NCBI GenBank assembly: GCA_020073185.1
Contig: JAIQFT010000022.1
Location: 1-60,787 of the forward strand
From: Terriglobia bacterium
GTDB taxonomy: Bacteria; Acidobacteriota; Terriglobia; Terriglobales; Acidobacteriaceae
DNA: 60,787 bases
Direction: 5' to 3'
Shown here: positions 27,173 to 35,762 of the stretch, piece after piece
How positions within the stretch are numbered: the stretch's first letter is position 1
Layout of the letters: each line of letters begins with the position of its first letter
Position numbers and translations under genes: made by a program
Notes under the pieces: generated by a model
Seen by the model: only the letters and a program-made list of their open reading frames with translations
The model's database searches: none
Told to the model about the DNA's origin: nothing

Positions 27173-28789
27173 CTACTGCTTCGAAGCTGGGCCGCCCATG
27201 GCTCTTGCCGCCAGGATGCGCCGCGCGTTTTCGCTAAGCTGATTCGCTTGTGGCAGTAGCGCGACGGCTTTCGCCACTTCCGGGTCTGCTTCCGCCTTCG
27301 CTTGCAGCCCTGCGTCCAGGCCAAAGACCTCGGTGACCAATTCGACCTTGATACCAGACTTCACCCAGTCCAGGTTCTGCTGCAGGTCGGCCTCGGTCCA
27401 CGGCGCCTTTTTTTCGTTGAGGAACTCGCGGAACTGCTGCAGCACCTGCTCGTCGACGCTGAAACTCTTCGACACCTGGTGATTGCTCAGGTATCGCTTC
27501 GCGAAATCGAAGAAGACGTAGCGGATCTGCATCTCGTTCTGAAAGTGGTTCGGCTTCGGGGTGGCGAATTTCACGTCCGGCGTGATGCCGTCGCCGCCGT
27601 ACACGATCCGCCCGCTGTCGGTCGTCTTTGCCTCCCGGCCCACGATGCTGTCTTCGCTGCCCGCGCCGTTGTAATAATCGTAGAGCGACATGCCCGTGTA
27701 CTTGCGCTGGATGAGCCGCCCGCTCGGCGTGTAGTATCTCGCCGTCGTCAGCGCTATTCCGGTCTTGTCCGACAGCGGATACACCGTCTGCACCAGGCCC
27801 TTGCCGAACGTGTTCTCGCCCAGCACCAGCCCGCGGTCGTGGTCCTGGATCGCGGCCGACACGATCTCCGCCGCTGACGCCGTGCCGCGGTTCACCAGCA
27901 CCACGATTGGATAATTCTTGCCTCCGTTGCCCTTCTTCGCGCGATACACAATTTCCGGCGACGACCGCCCGCGCTGCGACACCACCACCGCCCCCTTCGG
28001 CAAAAACTGGTCGGACACCGCGACCGCTTCCTTCAGCAGTCCGCCCGGGTCCTGTCGCAGATCGAGAATCAAACCGCGCAGGTCGCCGAAATCGGCCAGC
28101 GCTTTGTCTAGTTCGCTTTCCGTGGTCTCAATAAACGAACCGATGTGGAGATACCCGATCCCCGGCTGGATCAGGAAGTGCACGTCCACGCTATGACGCG
28201 GAATCTCGTCGCGCGTCACCGTGAACTCCAGCGGCTTTTGCGCGCCCTCGCGCAATATCGTGATGTGCACCTGCGAACCACGCGGGCCCTTCACCAGGTC
28301 CGCCACATCCGCCGTGGTCATGTTGTCCGTGGATTTGCCGTCCACCGCCATAATGACATCGCCGGCGCGAACCCCCGCCCGATAGGCAGGCGCGCCGACG
28401 AACGGCGAGATCACAACGATCTTGTCGCCGCGCGGCCCGATCTCCATGCCGACGCCGAAATAATTTCCGCGCTGCTCCTCGTTGAGCTGCGCAAAAGCCT
28501 TGGGATTGAAGAACGTCGAGTGCGGATCCAGCGAGCGCAGCATGCCTGGGATCGCCCCGTCATAGATCGCTTTGTCGGGCTTCACCGCTTCGGCATAGTT
28601 CTGCTCCACCACGTCGTACACCTGCGTGAACTGCCGCAGATTTTGTTGCATGTCCGCATCGCTGCTTTCCTGGGTTTGGGTTCGTTGACCGAAGACCACG
28701 CCCAGCAATCCGGACGCGGCAAGAATCAGAACAAGGGCGAGGAGAGTTCGATTCGACTTGAACATAAGGTGGTCGCCAACCAGGCGCAA
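27173..28789 (-). CDS. C-terminal processing peptidase (S41 family)
   Basis: 538 residues. The start is likely TTG 28789, which has AAGGAG nine bases upstream; ATG 28765 is a weaker option without a ribosome site. A signal anchor (LLALVLILAASGLLGVVFGQ) precedes the S41 N-terminal helices, a PDZ domain (about residues 105-190, NYFGVGMEIGPRGDKIVVIS), and the protease core with the catalytic Ser305 (NRGTASAAEI) and Lys330 (GENTFGKGLVQ). It trims C-termini of periplasmic proteins. A conserved DUF-like tail of about 120 residues follows. It lies between the nrf operon and the efflux operon, all on the minus strand. Confidence 0.92.
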   Translation of the reverse strand: MRLVGDHLMFKSNRTLLALVLILAASGLLGVVFGQRTQTQESSDADMQQNLRQFTQVYDVVEQNYAEAVKPDKAIYDGAIPGMLRSLDPHSTFFNPKAFAQLNEEQRGNYFGVGMEIGPRGDKIVVISPFVGAPAYRAGVRAGDVIMAVDGKSTDNMTTADVADLVKGPRGSQVHITILREGAQKPLEFTVTRDEIPRHSVDVHFLIQPGIGYLHIGSFIETTESELDKALADFGDLRGLILDLRQDPGGLLKEAVAVSDQFLPKGAVVVSQRGRSSPEIVYRAKKGNGGKNYPIVVLVNRGTASAAEIVSAAIQDHDRGLVLGENTFGKGLVQTVYPLSDKTGIALTTARYYTPSGRLIQRKYTGMSLYDYYNGAGSEDSIVGREAKTTDSGRIVYGGDGITPDVKFATPKPNHFQNEMQIRYVFFDFAKRYLSNHQVSKSFSVDEQVLQQFREFLNEKKAPWTEADLQQNLDWVKSGIKVELVTEVFGLDAGLQAKAEADPEVAKAVALLPQANQLSENARRILAARAMGGPASKQ

Positions 28790-28940
28790 CTACACTCACT
28801 CCTTTACATAGGATGCTCTGCCCGCGCCCGCGGCTCCGCTACTCTTCCCGTTCGGCTGATTTTTTTTAGCCCCCGCGAATCCGCCGCGTCTCCGGCGCCC
28901 GCGAGGGATTTTCCCAGGCCGGCACCATGTCACCTTGAGC

Positions 28941-28956
28941 TGTGACTTGCATCACA
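28941..28956. promoter_or_regulatory. CRP-consensus palindrome upstream of the C-terminal protease gene
   Basis: TGTGACTTGCATCACA matches TGTGA-N6-TCACA exactly. It lies about 150 bases before the protease start on the minus strand, and downstream of nrfA. The spacing fits an activator site only if the promoter starts well upstream of the gene. Confidence 0.55.
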
Positions 28957-29141
28957 CCACGGTAGGCTGCAATTGCGGCACACTACCTCCAAGTTCGCCG
29001 GACCGGGTGGGGTCTCATAGCTGGGTCACCATTCATCGGCCGATCATCCCCGCCCTCCGGCTCTTCATGCTTCCAGCCTCAACTTCATCGCAGACCCCAG
29101 CCTGTGCGCACTATTCGGCTAACTCCTAACTCCCAGCTACC

Positions 29142-29174
29142 AAAGAATAACGCCCGGCGATCTTCTGCCGGGCG
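29142..29174 (-). terminator. terminator after nrfA
   Basis: CGCCCGGC (29151-29158) and GCCGGGCG (29167-29174) form an 8-base stem; read on the minus strand it is followed by TTATTCTTT (29150-29142). It starts 26 bases after the nrfA stop. Confidence 0.6.
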
Positions 29175-29199
29175 AGGGCGCCGATGTGCAACGCTTCAG

Positions 29200-30639
29200 T
29201 TATTTTCCCCTAGGAGCTGACTGCAAACTCGCTTTCTGCATGGGCGCCGTCGGGCTCGCGGTGCTGCGCAGCGACAACTGCCCCAGCCGGCAGAAGTTGA
29301 TCGCCTCCGCCAGCATGCGCGTGGATTCCTGCGGCGCGTGGAAGCCCATCGAGTTCTCCGACATCGCAAAGTCGAGGTAGAAGCTCGCCTTGCGCTGATA
29401 ATCGCGCGCCCGTTCCAGCTCCGCATCCGTCGCGCCGTTCTTTTTGGCCGCGTTGATGTCGCGGATCAAGTCCATCAGCGCGTCCATGGCCACGTTGCGC
29501 TCGTTGAAGAACCGGGTCTGGATTTCTTCGACGCGCCCCTTGATTTCCTTCTCGTCCCAGTGATGGCACTGCTGGCACGCCCGGTTGATGTTCAGCAGCG
29601 GGCTGCGCACGTGGTGGTCGCTGATCTTCAGCGCGCCCTCGCGCCGGTACGGCATATGGCAGTCAGCGCAGGCCACGTTGGACCGCGCGTGAATTCCCTG
29701 GCTCCACATCTCGAATTCCGGATGCTGTGCCTTCAGCATCGGCGCCCCGGTGTCGCCGTGCACCCAATCCTTGAATTTCTCGTCGTCGTAGAACTGGACG
29801 ATGTTCTCCACCGCCACGCCCTTCGACCACGGGAACGTCAGCCGTTTGTCCTGGCCCTTGAAGTAATATTCGACATGGCACTGCGCGCACACGTAGGTGC
29901 GCAACTCCTGCAGGGTCGCCTGCTTGTTGACGTCGAAATCCGGCACGCCCTGCGACGCCTTCAACGCCCGGATGCCCTCGATGAACGCCGGCCGCGAAAT
30001 GCGCAACTGCATCGTGGTTGGCTCGTGGCAGTCGATGCACGCCACCGGGTGCTTCACCAGCTTCACTGCCTCGGCGTACGGCAGCTTGCTGATCTTCTCG
30101 AAGCCCTTGGTGATGTCGCCCTCGCCCTGTTCCAGGTATGCCTTGTACAGCGACGCGTGGCAATTCAGGCAGGTGCCCGGCTGCTTGGCGAACTTCTGCC
30201 GCCCCGTATACTTCTGGTCCGCCAGCATCCATTCGTGTCCGCGGCGCTCCCGATAGTCCGCCGAGAACGCGTAGCCGGCCCACATCGCCTTCAGCCGCGG
30301 ATCTTTCGCCAGGTTGGAACGCGACACCGTGGGCCGCGGATCCTCCGGCGTCGGCGAGCGCAGCTCCGCTTCATCTCCGCCGAACTTTGTCGCCGCCTCC
30401 TGCTTTGTCCGCAGGTAGAGGCCGTACTGCATGGGGAAGTTCGTGCCCCACTTCGCCGGGTCGTCGATCTTGTCGCTCAGTTCCACCGTCTTGAAGAACG
30501 GGTTCTTCGCCTCCTGCCGGTGCTCGAAGATGTTCACCAGCAGCCCGGTCGCGGCCACGGCGGCAATCGCCGCCAGCACCACCGTGATCGTCAGCAGGCG
30601 CCGATTGATGGTTGCTTCTTTCGCTGTCTCGTTGCTCAT
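29200..30639 (-). CDS. nrfA: cytochrome c nitrite reductase, ammonia-forming, CXXCH type
   Basis: 479 residues from ATG 30639, overlapping the nrfH stop (ATGA). An N-terminal anchor (LLTITVVLAAIAAVAATGLL) leads to five haem motifs: CLNCH (157-161), CIDCH (201-205), CAQCH (251-255), CADCH (324-328) and CQQCH (355-359). The first, which should hold the catalytic haem, is CXXCH rather than the CXXCK of E. coli NrfA; such variants are known in some bacteria. The active-site region HPEFEMWSQGIHARSNVACA and the long C-terminal dimer helices are present. It reduces nitrite to ammonium in the periplasm with electrons from NrfH. Confidence 0.9.
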   Translation of the reverse strand: MSNETAKEATINRRLLTITVVLAAIAAVAATGLLVNIFEHRQEAKNPFFKTVELSDKIDDPAKWGTNFPMQYGLYLRTKQEAATKFGGDEAELRSPTPEDPRPTVSRSNLAKDPRLKAMWAGYAFSADYRERRGHEWMLADQKYTGRQKFAKQPGTCLNCHASLYKAYLEQGEGDITKGFEKISKLPYAEAVKLVKHPVACIDCHEPTTMQLRISRPAFIEGIRALKASQGVPDFDVNKQATLQELRTYVCAQCHVEYYFKGQDKRLTFPWSKGVAVENIVQFYDDEKFKDWVHGDTGAPMLKAQHPEFEMWSQGIHARSNVACADCHMPYRREGALKISDHHVRSPLLNINRACQQCHHWDEKEIKGRVEEIQTRFFNERNVAMDALMDLIRDINAAKKNGATDAELERARDYQRKASFYLDFAMSENSMGFHAPQESTRMLAEAINFCRLGQLSLRSTASPTAPMQKASLQSAPRGK

Positions 30640-31127
30640 GGCAGGTTCCCTTCCAGAGAAGTGTTGGTGGAAGCCACCGCTTCCGAATGTCCGCTCGACG
30701 CGTGGCAGCGGATGCAGCTCATCTGCGCCGCTTCCCGGTGCGTGCCCTCCACCGCCGCTACCACGTCCTGGTGACAATTGCGGCAAGCCTCTTCCGTCAC
30801 CCGGTGATTGCGATTCTTCATTTGAATGGAATCCGGAAACCGTCCCGACGTGAATGCCAGCGAGTGGAAGAATCCGTTGCTGGTCTTGGTCGCGTACTTG
30901 GCCAGCAGCCCGGGCGGCGTGTGGCAGTCATTGCACTTGGCCGCCGCGTGATGGCTCCCCTTCTGCCACCCGCTGTAGTACTCCTTCATCACGTGGCAGT
31001 TGGTGCACGACTCGGGATTGTTCGACAGGTAGGAGTAGCCGCGCGCATAAATGAAGGTGTAGGACCCCACCCCCAGCGCCACTCCCAGCAGGATGCCTAG
31101 CGCGACCGTGGCCGTCTTCGCTCTCAT
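30636..31127 (-). CDS. nrfH: NrfH-type tetrahaem quinol dehydrogenase
   Basis: 163 residues from ATG 31127 (ATG 31142 is an alternative). One membrane helix (TVALGILLGVALGVGSYTFI) and four haem motifs: CTNCH, CNDCH, CRNCH and CIRCH. The segment SNNPESCTNCHVMKEYYSGW is the NapC/NirT-type quinol site region. It takes electrons from menaquinol and passes them to NrfA; the two genes overlap by 4 bases. Two CRP/FNR-like palindromes lie 100-180 bases upstream, consistent with control by oxygen or nitrogen oxides, or cyclic AMP. Confidence 0.9.
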   Translation of the reverse strand: MRAKTATVALGILLGVALGVGSYTFIYARGYSYLSNNPESCTNCHVMKEYYSGWQKGSHHAAAKCNDCHTPPGLLAKYATKTSNGFFHSLAFTSGRFPDSIQMKNRNHRVTEEACRNCHQDVVAAVEGTHREAAQMSCIRCHASSGHSEAVASTNTSLEGNLP

Positions 31128-31227
31128 TTGCCCGCCCCGCATAGCGATACCGTAGGGCACGGGTTTCTGATCCGTGCGCACGAACCCTCGCTCATCCGCG
31201 ATTCTCGGTCCGCGCTCACGCCCCCGC

Positions 31228-31243
31228 AGTGATGAGCATCACC
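31228..31243. promoter_or_regulatory. CRP/FNR-like palindrome, nrf-proximal
   Basis: AGTGATGAGCATCACC contains the perfect palindrome GTGATG-AG-CATCAC, about 100 bases before the nrfH start. Confidence 0.5.
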
Positions 31244-31288
31244 TCGTCATGTCACCTCCAACACCTCTCCCGGTGACGCCAGATTCCC

Positions 31289-31304
31289 TGTGACCCGCAT
31301 CACC
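31289..31304. promoter_or_regulatory. CRP/FNR-like palindrome, nrf-distal
   Basis: TGTGACCCGCATCACC: TGTGA-N6-TCACC, one base from the CRP consensus and sharing TGTGAC..GCATCAC with the site at 28941. Confidence 0.5.
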
Positions 31305-31527
31305 ATTGCCTGTGCGCACGCTTCGCACGTGACACGCGCAAGCGGCACACGCGTCCTCGCCTGTATCGCCCGTCAGTCTGTCATCCTGTACTCGCGCCTG
31401 GTTTTGCCGCGAACGGAGAGCTATGTTTGTTGGAGGATAGGAGCGACCGGGAACCACAGAGCAGCAATCAAACTAAGGCCCGCAAATTACAAATTGCCAA
31501 TCCAAAATTGCAACATTACGAATCAAC

Positions 31528-32889
31528 TCACCCGCACTGCGTCGGCACCCTGATCTTCACCACCAACCCGCCCCCTGGCGCATTGGCCGCCGCCACCGTT
31601 CCGCCGTGCAGTCGCACCGCGCGATCGGCGATCGCCAATCCCAGTCCCACGCCCCCGGTTTGGCGCTCGCGAGCGTTGGCCACGCGGTAAAACGGACGGA
31701 ACAAATTCTGCAGTTCCGAATCCGGCGCGCCCGGGCCGTGATCGCGCACCGTGATCTCCGCGTTCGAATCGAGGTTCGCCAGCGTGATCTCCACTTCGCT
31801 GCCGCTGGCGGTGTACCGTACGGCATTGCGCACCACGTTTTCCACTGCGCTGCGCAGCAACTCCGGGCTGCCCTCGGTCGCGCACTCGATGTTGCCCACT
31901 ACTCGCACCGTGCAATTCCGCTCTTGCGCTTCGAACTCCGCATCGGCTGCCACTTCCTTCACCATCTCGTCCAACTGCACGCGAGATTTTTCCGGCGGTA
32001 TGGCCGCGCCCTGCATGCGCGCCAGCGACAGCAGCTTTCCGATCATCTCGTTCAATCGCTCGGCCTCGAGCTCAATCCTGTCCAGTGACGACGCAGCCTC
32101 CGCGCCTGCTCTTTGCCGCGCCAGTCCCAGCGCCACGTTCAACCGCGCCAGCGGCGACCGCAGCTCGTGCGAGATGTCGCTGAGCAGTTGCCTTTGGCTC
32201 ATCATCAGCCGTTCGATCCGGTCCGCCATCTGGTTGAAGTCGTGTACCAGTTCGCCGAGTTCATCGCGCCTGCCCTCCAGTTTCGCGGGCGCGCGCGCGC
32301 TCAGGTCGCCCGCCGAAAGTGCGTGCGTCGCCAGCCGCAGCCGCAGGATGGGACGCGTCAGGTACAGCGTCAACAGGTAACAGATCAGTCCGGAAAGCAG
32401 GATGGCCGCGGCCCACTGTTCGATCTGCGCCCGCGCCAGTCGCCGCACCGTGCCTACCGGCCCCCGCGGCATCTCCGCCACCATGATGTACACTCGCCCG
32501 GACGGCCCGATCGTGCGTTGCGCCGCCGATGCCGTCGACCCTTGGATGAGGAACGCCGGCTCCCCGCCCTGGCCCGCGTGCGGCGCCAGCTCGCGCATGC
32601 TTTTCGACGCTTTGCCCGCGATCGGCTGCCCGTTTTCGTCGAACAGCGCCGCCCGAATGTGCGACGACACTTCCAGCCGCTGAAAGTAATTATTCAGCGC
32701 CACCATGCCGTAGCGGTCCAGTTCCTCCGCCGCCGATTGCGCATAGAGCGCCACCGCGTCGCTGGTTGCCCCGCGCCAGCGCGACACGATCACCTCCGGC
32801 TGGATGCCCCAGGTATAAATCAGCACCGCGCCGACCACGACCAGCGTCACCCAGAAAATCAGGAAGATCTTGAGGAACAGGCTGCGCAT
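31528..32889 (-). CDS. CpxA-like sensor histidine kinase
   Basis: 453 residues. A helix at 5-27 (FLKIFLIFWVTLVVVGAVLI), a periplasmic sensor (about 30-155), a second helix near 157-177, a HAMP domain (TRPILRLRLATHALSAGDLS), the HisKA box with His241 (SDISHELRSPLARLNVALGL) and a HATPase domain with N box (VENVVRNAVRYT), DHGPGAP and GVGLGLAIADRAVRLHGG. The N-terminus and layout resemble CpxA. It follows the regulator gene by three bases. The CpxR-type boxes near the divergent efflux operon support the Cpx reading. Confidence 0.9.
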   Translation of the reverse strand: MRSLFLKIFLIFWVTLVVVGAVLIYTWGIQPEVIVSRWRGATSDAVALYAQSAAEELDRYGMVALNNYFQRLEVSSHIRAALFDENGQPIAGKASKSMRELAPHAGQGGEPAFLIQGSTASAAQRTIGPSGRVYIMVAEMPRGPVGTVRRLARAQIEQWAAAILLSGLICYLLTLYLTRPILRLRLATHALSAGDLSARAPAKLEGRRDELGELVHDFNQMADRIERLMMSQRQLLSDISHELRSPLARLNVALGLARQRAGAEAASSLDRIELEAERLNEMIGKLLSLARMQGAAIPPEKSRVQLDEMVKEVAADAEFEAQERNCTVRVVGNIECATEGSPELLRSAVENVVRNAVRYTASGSEVEITLANLDSNAEITVRDHGPGAPDSELQNLFRPFYRVANARERQTGGVGLGLAIADRAVRLHGGTVAAANAPGGGLVVKIRVPTQCG

Positions 32890-32892
32890 CGC

Positions 32893-33633
32893 TTAGCATC
32901 CCCCCTCGTCCGGGGTCCCCGGCAGGCCCGCTGTTGGCCTGCTGGGGGGGTCGCTCGGCCGCGCGAACACGTAACCGACGCCGCGAATCGTCTTGATCCG
33001 CTCCGCTCCGTCCCCGTCCCCCAACTTCTTCCTCAGTTTGCTGACGTGCATGTCAATACTGCGATCGTACGGCATGAACTTGCGCCCCAGCACCGTTTGC
33101 GCCAACTGGTCGCGCGTCACCACCTGTCCCGCGGCCCGCATCAGGGCTTCCAGCATTCCGAACTCCACCGACGTCAATTCCACCGGCTCGCCCGCGCGCC
33201 ACACGGCGCGCGCCGCCGGGTCTAGTTCCACGTCGCCCACCGTGATCTTCTCCAGCGACGGGGACGTCGGCGGTTGCGTGCGCCGCAGGATGGCCCGAAT
33301 GCGCGCCATCAGCTCGCGCGGGTTGAACGGCTTCGGCAAGTAGTCGTCGGCGCCGATCTCCAACCCGACAATCCGGTCCACGTCGTCACCCCTCGCCGTC
33401 AGGATCAGCACCGGTACTCGCGACTCCGCCCGCAGCCGCCGCAGCACATCCAACCCGTTCATCCCGGGCAGCATCACGTCCAGCACGACGATCGCGTGCT
33501 CGCCCGAAAGCGCCCGCTTCAGGCCTTCTTCGCCGTTGTGCACCGCCTCGGCTTCGAACCCCTCCGGCGTCAGGTACTCCGCCACCAGCTCGCACAGCTC
33601 CACGTCGTCATCGACAATCAGCACACGTTCCAT
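32893..33633 (-). CDS. CpxR-like response regulator
   Basis: 246 residues from ATG 33633, with AGGAAG upstream; the longer frame to 33738 lacks a site. Receiver domain with acidic pocket DDD (8-10), phosphorylated Asp52 (VVLDVMLPGMNG), Thr in ILTARGDD and Lys101 (YLPKPFNPRE); OmpR-type winged helix at about 140-235 (VELTSVEFGMLEALMRAAGQ, SIDMHVSKLRKKLG, IKTIRGVGYVFA). The receiver and RSIDMHVSKLRKKLG resemble CpxR. The upstream region carries GTAAA-N5-GTAAA boxes, the CpxR site of enteric bacteria, so it probably regulates itself and the divergent efflux operon. Confidence 0.9.
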   Translation of the reverse strand: MERVLIVDDDVELCELVAEYLTPEGFEAEAVHNGEEGLKRALSGEHAIVVLDVMLPGMNGLDVLRRLRAESRVPVLILTARGDDVDRIVGLEIGADDYLPKPFNPRELMARIRAILRRTQPPTSPSLEKITVGDVELDPAARAVWRAGEPVELTSVEFGMLEALMRAAGQVVTRDQLAQTVLGRKFMPYDRSIDMHVSKLRKKLGDGDGAERIKTIRGVGYVFARPSDPPSRPTAGLPGTPDEGGC

Positions 33634-33827
33634 CTTGCTTCCTGCGGTGCAATCCTCAAATATATAGATAAACGCTGGCTCTGCAGAAATATCGAAATCA
33701 AGCTCAACCTGCGCCGGGACGCGGCCGAGACCGGCCAACCTGGGTCGTCGTGCGAGTCGACGGACCTTGCATTTTCCGCGCCCCTCAGCCTTAGGTTGTA
33801 CACCGCCGTCTTGAACCGACCCCTGAC

Positions 33828-33862
33828 TTTACAAACCTTTACTCTTCTTGACGACTCTTTAC
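33828..33862. promoter_or_regulatory. CpxR-type box cluster, copy 1
   Basis: TTTACAAACCTTTAC at 33828-33842 is, on the minus strand, GTAAA-N5-GTAAA, the CpxR consensus. A near half-site TTGAC (33848-33852) and a further TTTAC (33858-33862) continue with 10-base spacing. It lies about 195 bases before the response-regulator start. Confidence 0.65.
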
Positions 33863-34093
33863 CTGCTGACGCCGTCCGCTGTGCTTAACTGTCGGAAGAA
33901 CCGGTGCTCGCCCAAGACCCGGGCACCAGGCCAGCGGCTGAGCCTCTTGTACCAGCCGCTGACCCCGCGGGACCAGCGGCCCCTTTCATGCTCCTCCGAA
34001 CGGGCCAACCGGGGCCGCTCTCCCGCGCTTCCCGTATCGGCCAACGACTAACGACTAGCGACTCCGGCCAACGACTACCGACTGCCTACCGCA

Positions 34094-34130
34094 CTTACAA
34101 ACCTTTACTCCTCGCTGACCGACTCTTTAC
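34094..34130. promoter_or_regulatory. CpxR-type box cluster, copy 2
   Basis: CTTACAAACCTTTAC (34094-34108) differs from copy 1 in one base; CTGAC and TTTAC (34126-34130) follow, with two extra bases in the spacer. It ends 51 bases before the adaptor-gene start, a typical activator position. Confidence 0.65.
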
Positions 34131-34181
34131 CCGCACAGCTTCTGCATCCGGGTTCAATCGAGTAGCAGTCGGAGAAATCTT

Positions 34182-35543
34182 ATGAAATACCTCAAGAGCA
34201 AATGGATGGTTGTCGCGGCTCTGGTGATTGCGGTCGGCATATTCGCCGCCTTCGACTTCGGCCGCACGTCTGCACCGCAGTATTTCACCTCCAGCGTGGA
34301 GCGCGGCGACATTCACGACGTCGTCGAAGCCACCGGCACCATCAACGCGGTCACCACCGTGCAGGTCGGCTCGCAGGTTTCCGGGACCATTTCCAAGCTG
34401 TCCGCCGACTTCAACTCGCACGTCAAGAGCAACCAGGTGATTGCCGAAATCGATCCCGCGCTCTTCCGCGGTGCGCTGTTGCAGGCGCAGGCCGATCTCC
34501 AGGACGCGCGCGCCAACCTCGCGGCTGCTAAAGCCGGTCTGGTAAAGGCGCAGGCCACCGCCGAGCAGGCTTCCGCCGACTACGCGCGCAACACGGCGCT
34601 CGCCAAGGAAGGCGTGGTCGCGCAGCAGCAACTCGACCAGGCCAAGGCGAACCACGATACCGGGCTGGCTGGCGTGAATGCCGCCAAGGCGCAAGTCGCG
34701 CAGGCCGAGGCGCAGGTCTCGCAGAAAGCCGCGGCGGTTGCGGTGGCGCGGACCAATCTCGGCCACACCATCATTCGCTCGCCCATTGACGGCACCGTGG
34801 TCGCCCGCAACATCGACGTCGGCCAGACCGTCGCCGCCTCCTTGCAGGCGCCGACGCTGTTCAACATCGCGCAGGACCTCACCAAAATGCAGGTCTATGC
34901 CGCCACCGACGAAAGCGACGTTGGCCAGATGCAGGTCGGCCGGCCAGTGACCTTCAAGGTGGACGCTTTCCCACGCGACACTTTCCGCGGCGTGGTTTCG
35001 CAGGTCCGCATGAATCCCACGACCGTGCAGAACGTCGTCACCTACAACACGATCATTGACTTCGACAATCCGGACACCAAGCTGTTTCCGGGCATGACCG
35101 CCTACCTGACCATTCCCGTTGCCAGCGCGACCAACGTAGTCAAGGTTCCCAACGGTGCGCTGCGCTTCACGCCCGACCTGAAGCCGGAGCAGATTGCCGC
35201 GCTCGAGCAGCAGGCCGGCATCACGCCGAAAACTTCCTCGCGCCCGGGCAAGACCCGCAGTGCCAGCGGCGCTGGCGCAAACGCACTGGCGCAGCAGCCG
35301 CGTCCGGCCTCGCAGGACACTGCGATTGTCTGGAAGCAAACCGCGGACAAGAAGCTCGTTCCAGTGCAGATCAAGACCGGCATCACCGACCACACTTTCA
35401 CTGAGGTTGCGCAGGTGCTGCATGGCGCGATGAATCAGGGCGATCAACTCGTGACCGGATCCGCTTCGAGCTCCAAACCCGCCAGCGCAAGCAGCGGCTC
35501 CGCGCCAGGCATGGGCGGCGCCCCGCGCGTAGGCGGAAGGTAA
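34182..35543 (+). CDS. MacA-like periplasmic adaptor of an ABC efflux pump
   Basis: 453 residues from ATG 34182 (CGGAG upstream). One N-terminal helix (WMVVAALVIAVGIFAAFDFG), first lipoyl half (VEATGTINAVTTVQVGSQVS), a long coiled-coil hairpin (about residues 90-185, rich in A/Q/K), second lipoyl half (TIIRSPIDGTVVARNIDVGQ), then beta-barrel. These are features of MacA-type adaptors, which join a MacB-type ABC transporter to TolC. The C-terminal part includes a Ser/Ala/Gly/Pro-rich tail. It heads the operon with the ATPase and permease genes, under the CpxR-type boxes. Confidence 0.9.
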   Translation: MKYLKSKWMVVAALVIAVGIFAAFDFGRTSAPQYFTSSVERGDIHDVVEATGTINAVTTVQVGSQVSGTISKLSADFNSHVKSNQVIAEIDPALFRGALLQAQADLQDARANLAAAKAGLVKAQATAEQASADYARNTALAKEGVVAQQQLDQAKANHDTGLAGVNAAKAQVAQAEAQVSQKAAAVAVARTNLGHTIIRSPIDGTVVARNIDVGQTVAASLQAPTLFNIAQDLTKMQVYAATDESDVGQMQVGRPVTFKVDAFPRDTFRGVVSQVRMNPTTVQNVVTYNTIIDFDNPDTKLFPGMTAYLTIPVASATNVVKVPNGALRFTPDLKPEQIAALEQQAGITPKTSSRPGKTRSASGAGANALAQQPRPASQDTAIVWKQTADKKLVPVQIKTGITDHTFTEVAQVLHGAMNQGDQLVTGSASSSKPASASSGSAPGMGGAPRVGGR

Positions 35544-35555
35544 GGAACTGTGTGG

Positions 35556-35756
35556 CGCGGGTCTCCGACCCGTGTTGACTAGGATTGTGCGACACACGCG
35601 CCCTCGCATGTGCCAGGTGGAAGCGCAGGGCAGCGAAACGGGGTCCGAAGCAGTCCGGGGCTTCAGCCCCGGAGAGCGCGGCGCGCGACAGTTCATAGCC
35701 CGGGACGTAAGTCCCGGGTGAGACCAGAAAAGATTACAACAGAGTCCCGTAGGGAC
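35556..35756. repeat. four short hairpins in the macA-macB spacer (REP-like)
   Basis: CGGGTC/GACCCG (35558-35572), TCCGGGGCT/AGCCCCGGA (35654-35673), CCCGGGAC/GTCCCGGG (35699-35718) and GTCCC/GGGAC (35744-35756). All are perfect stems with 2-4-base loops. The TTCAG-centred one recurs near 36580, 36630 and, inverted, 54690. Confidence 0.6.
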
Positions 35757-35762
35757 GGCACA

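Larger units (their letters stand above)
28790..29199. other. intergenic region between nrfA and the C-terminal protease
   Basis: 410 bases with no gene. It holds the CRP/FNR-like site at 28941-28956, an overlapping GTCAC-N8-GTGAC inverted repeat (28929-28946), and the nrfA terminator hairpin. Confidence 0.6.
31128..31527. other. 400-base region upstream of nrfHA
   Basis: No gene seen. It holds the two CRP/FNR-like palindromes and a GTCACC (31251-31256) / GGTGAC (31272-31277) inverted repeat. The part from 31460 to 31527 is AT-rich with repeated AAATTGC words. Confidence 0.6.
33634..34181. other. divergent control region between the Cpx-like system and the efflux operon
   Basis: 548 bases with no credible gene. 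It contains two copies of a roughly 40-base element with TTTAC words (33828-33862 and 34094-34130), a CAGCGGCT/AGCCGCTG inverted repeat (about 33931-33960), and a degenerate tandem run of AACGACT-like units (about 34040-34085). Confidence 0.6.
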
